Assembly (NCBI RefSeq): GCF_000590925.1
Contig: NZ_CP004372.1
Span: forward strand, 2,585,001-2,649,000
Length of the DNA stretch: 64,000 bases
Reading direction: 5' to 3'
DNA from: Roseibacterium elongatum DSM 19469
GTDB lineage: Bacteria; Pseudomonadota; Alphaproteobacteria; Rhodobacterales; Rhodobacteraceae
A program made the position numbers and the translations under genes. Below are positions 62,535-64,000 of the stretch, piece by piece. The notes below the pieces were generated by a model. It was not told the origin of the DNA. It did no database searches and saw only the letters and a list, made by a program, of their open reading frames with translations. Position 1 is the first letter of the stretch; the number at the start of each line of letters is the position of its first letter.

Positions 62535-63953
62535 ATGACCGATGCCCCCGTCCTCTACTGGACCCGCCGCGATTTCCGCCTGTCCGACAACCCGGCCCTG
62601 GTCGCCGCCTGCGACAGCGGCGCGCCCGTCATCCCGGTGTTCATCTGCGACGAGGTGGTCGAAACGCACGGTGCCGCGCCGAAATGGCGGCTGGGGTTGG
62701 GGGCCGAAGCCTTTGGCGCGGCGTTGCAGGGGGCGGGATCGCGCCTGATCTATCGGCGCGGTCCGGCGCTGGAGGTGCTGCGTGCCCTGATCGCGGAAAC
62801 CGGCGCGACCGCGGTGCATTGGAACCGCCTGTACGACCCCGACAGCCGGCAGCGCGACGAGGGCGTGAAATCCGGCCTCAAGGCCGATGGCATCGACGCC
62901 CACAGCCACGCCGGCCACATCCTGTTCGAGCCCTGGACGGTCGAAACCGGCACGGGTGGCTTCTACAAGGTGTATACGCCCTTCTGGAAGGCGGTGCGCG
63001 GGCGCGATCCGGGCCCGGCGCTGTCGGCCCCGAAGATCCCGGCGGCCAAGACCTGGCCCGAAAGCGACACCCCGTCCGATTGGGGCCTTGGCAAGGCCAT
63101 GCGGCGCGGCGCCGACATCGTGCACCCCCACCTGGCAATCGGGGAAGAGGCCGCGCGCGGGCGGCTTGGTGCGTTCATGTCCAATGGGATCGACGCCTAT
63201 GTTACGGCGCGGGACGATCTGGCGACCAACGGCACCTCGCACCTGTCGGAAAACCTGACCTATGGCGAGATCAGCGCGCGCGCCTGCTGGTGGGCGGGGC
63301 AACGCGCGATGGACGAGGGCAAGGCAGGGGCCGAGACCTTTCTCAAGGAGATCGTCTGGCGCGATTTCGCCTATCACCTCGTCTACCACACGCCACGCAT
63401 CACCAGCGGAAACTGGCGCGAGGAATGGGATGCCTTTCCGTGGACCGAGGATGAACGCCGCGCCGAGGTGAAGGCGTGGAAACAGGGGCGCACCGGCATG
63501 CAGATCGTCGATGCCGCCATGCGCGAGATGTATGTGACCGGGCGCATGCACAATCGCGCGCGGATGCTGGTGGCCTCCTACCTGACCAAGCACCTGATGT
63601 GTCACTGGAAGATCGGGCTGGACTGGTTCGAGGAATGCCTTGTCGACTGGGACCCGGCCAGCAACGCGATGGGCTGGCAATGGTCGGCGGGTTCGGGGCC
63701 CGACGCAACGCCATATTTCCGGGTCTTCAACCCCGAGACCCAGGCCGAGAAATTCGACAAGCATGGGCGCTATCGCCGCCGCTGGCTGGCCGAGATCACC
63801 AGCCAGCCACCCGACACGGCGACCAGCTATTTCGAGGCGATCCCGGAAAGCTGGGGCATGACGGCCGACGACGCCTACCCCTCGGCGCCGATCGTCAGTG
63901 CCGCCGAGGGGCGCAAACGCGCACTCGCGGCCTATGAGAACCGCGACTTCTGA
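62535..63953 (+). CDS. phrB: Deoxyribodipyrimidine photolyase
   Basis: 472-residue flavoenzyme repairing UV dimers in DNA by light. N-terminal antenna domain VLYWTRRDFRLSDNPALVAA, DNA-binding region TYGEISARACWW, ETFLKEIVWRDFAYH, the FAD-binding domain with GRTGMQIVDAAMREM, TGRMHNRARMLVASYLTKHL and DWDPASNAMGWQWSAGSGPD. Class I CPD photolyase. Own transcription likely; 95 bases after acuI. A GC-rich hairpin follows. Confidence 0.95.
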   Translation: MTDAPVLYWTRRDFRLSDNPALVAACDSGAPVIPVFICDEVVETHGAAPKWRLGLGAEAFGAALQGAGSRLIYRRGPALEVLRALIAETGATAVHWNRLYDPDSRQRDEGVKSGLKADGIDAHSHAGHILFEPWTVETGTGGFYKVYTPFWKAVRGRDPGPALSAPKIPAAKTWPESDTPSDWGLGKAMRRGADIVHPHLAIGEEAARGRLGAFMSNGIDAYVTARDDLATNGTSHLSENLTYGEISARACWWAGQRAMDEGKAGAETFLKEIVWRDFAYHLVYHTPRITSGNWREEWDAFPWTEDERRAEVKAWKQGRTGMQIVDAAMREMYVTGRMHNRARMLVASYLTKHLMCHWKIGLDWFEECLVDWDPASNAMGWQWSAGSGPDATPYFRVFNPETQAEKFDKHGRYRRRWLAEITSQPPDTATSYFEAIPESWGMTADDAYPSAPIVSAAEGRKRALAAYENRDF

Positions 63954-63961
63954 AACAGGGC

Positions 63962-63989
63962 GGCCCGGCCCGGGGACAGGCCGGGCCTT
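63962..63989 (+). terminator. GC-rich terminator-like hairpin
   Basis: GGCCCGGCC (63962-63970) pairs with GGCCGGGCC (63979-63987) around an eight-base loop, followed by only TTG. It sits nine bases after phrB; the T run is short, so it may be a weak terminator. Confidence 0.5.
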
Positions 63990-64000
63990 GTGAAACGACC

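Noticed and set aside
1..64000. Prophage, gene transfer agent, CRISPR or defence island
   Set aside because: No integrase, capsid, terminase, Cas, restriction or toxin-antitoxin genes and no regular direct repeats were seen; the RHH protein alone lacks a toxin partner.
1..64000. tRNA and rRNA genes
   Set aside because: I looked through the gaps between genes for cloverleaf-like and rRNA patterns and found only the tmRNA acceptor structure. A tRNAscan run would settle this.

Overview
The window looks like a chromosome segment of a marine-type Rhodobacteraceae (Roseobacter-group alphaproteobacterium). Evidence: high GC; the order pyrH-frr-uppS-cdsA-dxr-rseP-bamA-skp-fabZ-lpxA-lpxI-lpxB; a ChpT phosphotransferase with CtrA-type boxes; a circularly permuted two-piece tmRNA with the tag ANDNRAPVALAA; olsBA ornithine-lipid genes; DUF4169/DUF3553/DUF5368 proteins; and a dmdA-acuI pair for the sulfur osmolyte DMSP. 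No prophage, insertion sequence, CRISPR array, rRNA or tRNA was seen.

Layout. 1-5.2 kb: left-truncated peptide-type ABC transporter and an AraC regulator (minus strand). 5.2-6.2: miaA (minus). 6.3-18.7: envelope cluster covering UMP kinase, ribosome recycling, undecaprenyl-PP, CDP-DAG, MEP pathway, site-2 protease, BamA/Skp, fatty acid and lipid A synthesis, with a 45-residue membrane protein between rseP and bamA. 18.7-26.5: aminoacyl-tRNA deacylase, glnE, a GlxA-type regulator, class II DAHP synthase, PAS protein. 26.6-37: yicC-gmk-gamma carbonic anhydrase, chpT, olsBA, TMP synthase, trmJ, ctaA, M32 peptidase, enoyl-CoA hydratase, thioesterase. 37-43: SLAC1 family channel, speD/speE, Tat-exported sulfide:quinone oxidoreductase with DUF5368, rplM-rpsI. 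43.9-46.7: PotABC-type importer without a binding protein. 46.8-53.5: TusA, CcdA, membrane hydrolase plus P450, fumC operon, PmtA-like methyltransferase. 53.5-58.7: sspB, ssrA, a VWA-Hint protein, an orphan PotD-like binding protein, a GntR regulator. 58.8-64: DUF2182-DUF1326-dmdA-acuI and phrB.

How it fits together. Most of the window is housekeeping: envelope biogenesis, translation quality control, nitrogen and polyamine metabolism. The more individual parts are the DMSP demethylation operon with a cysteine-rich DUF2182/DUF1326 pair inserted behind a GntR operator; the CtrA/ChpT cell-cycle elements near 26.6 and 29.4 kb; an FNR-type box before the sulfide oxidoreductase; and two triple-hairpin elements between convergent genes.

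Caveat on sequence quality. Nine genes (an ABC permease, miaA, cdsA, a DUF4440-like gene, the PAS gene, a gamma carbonic anhydrase, chpT, an M32 peptidase and a membrane hydrolase) are broken by one-base indels, nearly all insertions in or next to G/C runs. Each becomes a full-length family member once the extra (or missing) base is corrected. Several are core genes, so I read these as consensus errors rather than real pseudogenes. Their coordinates span the reconstructed genes.
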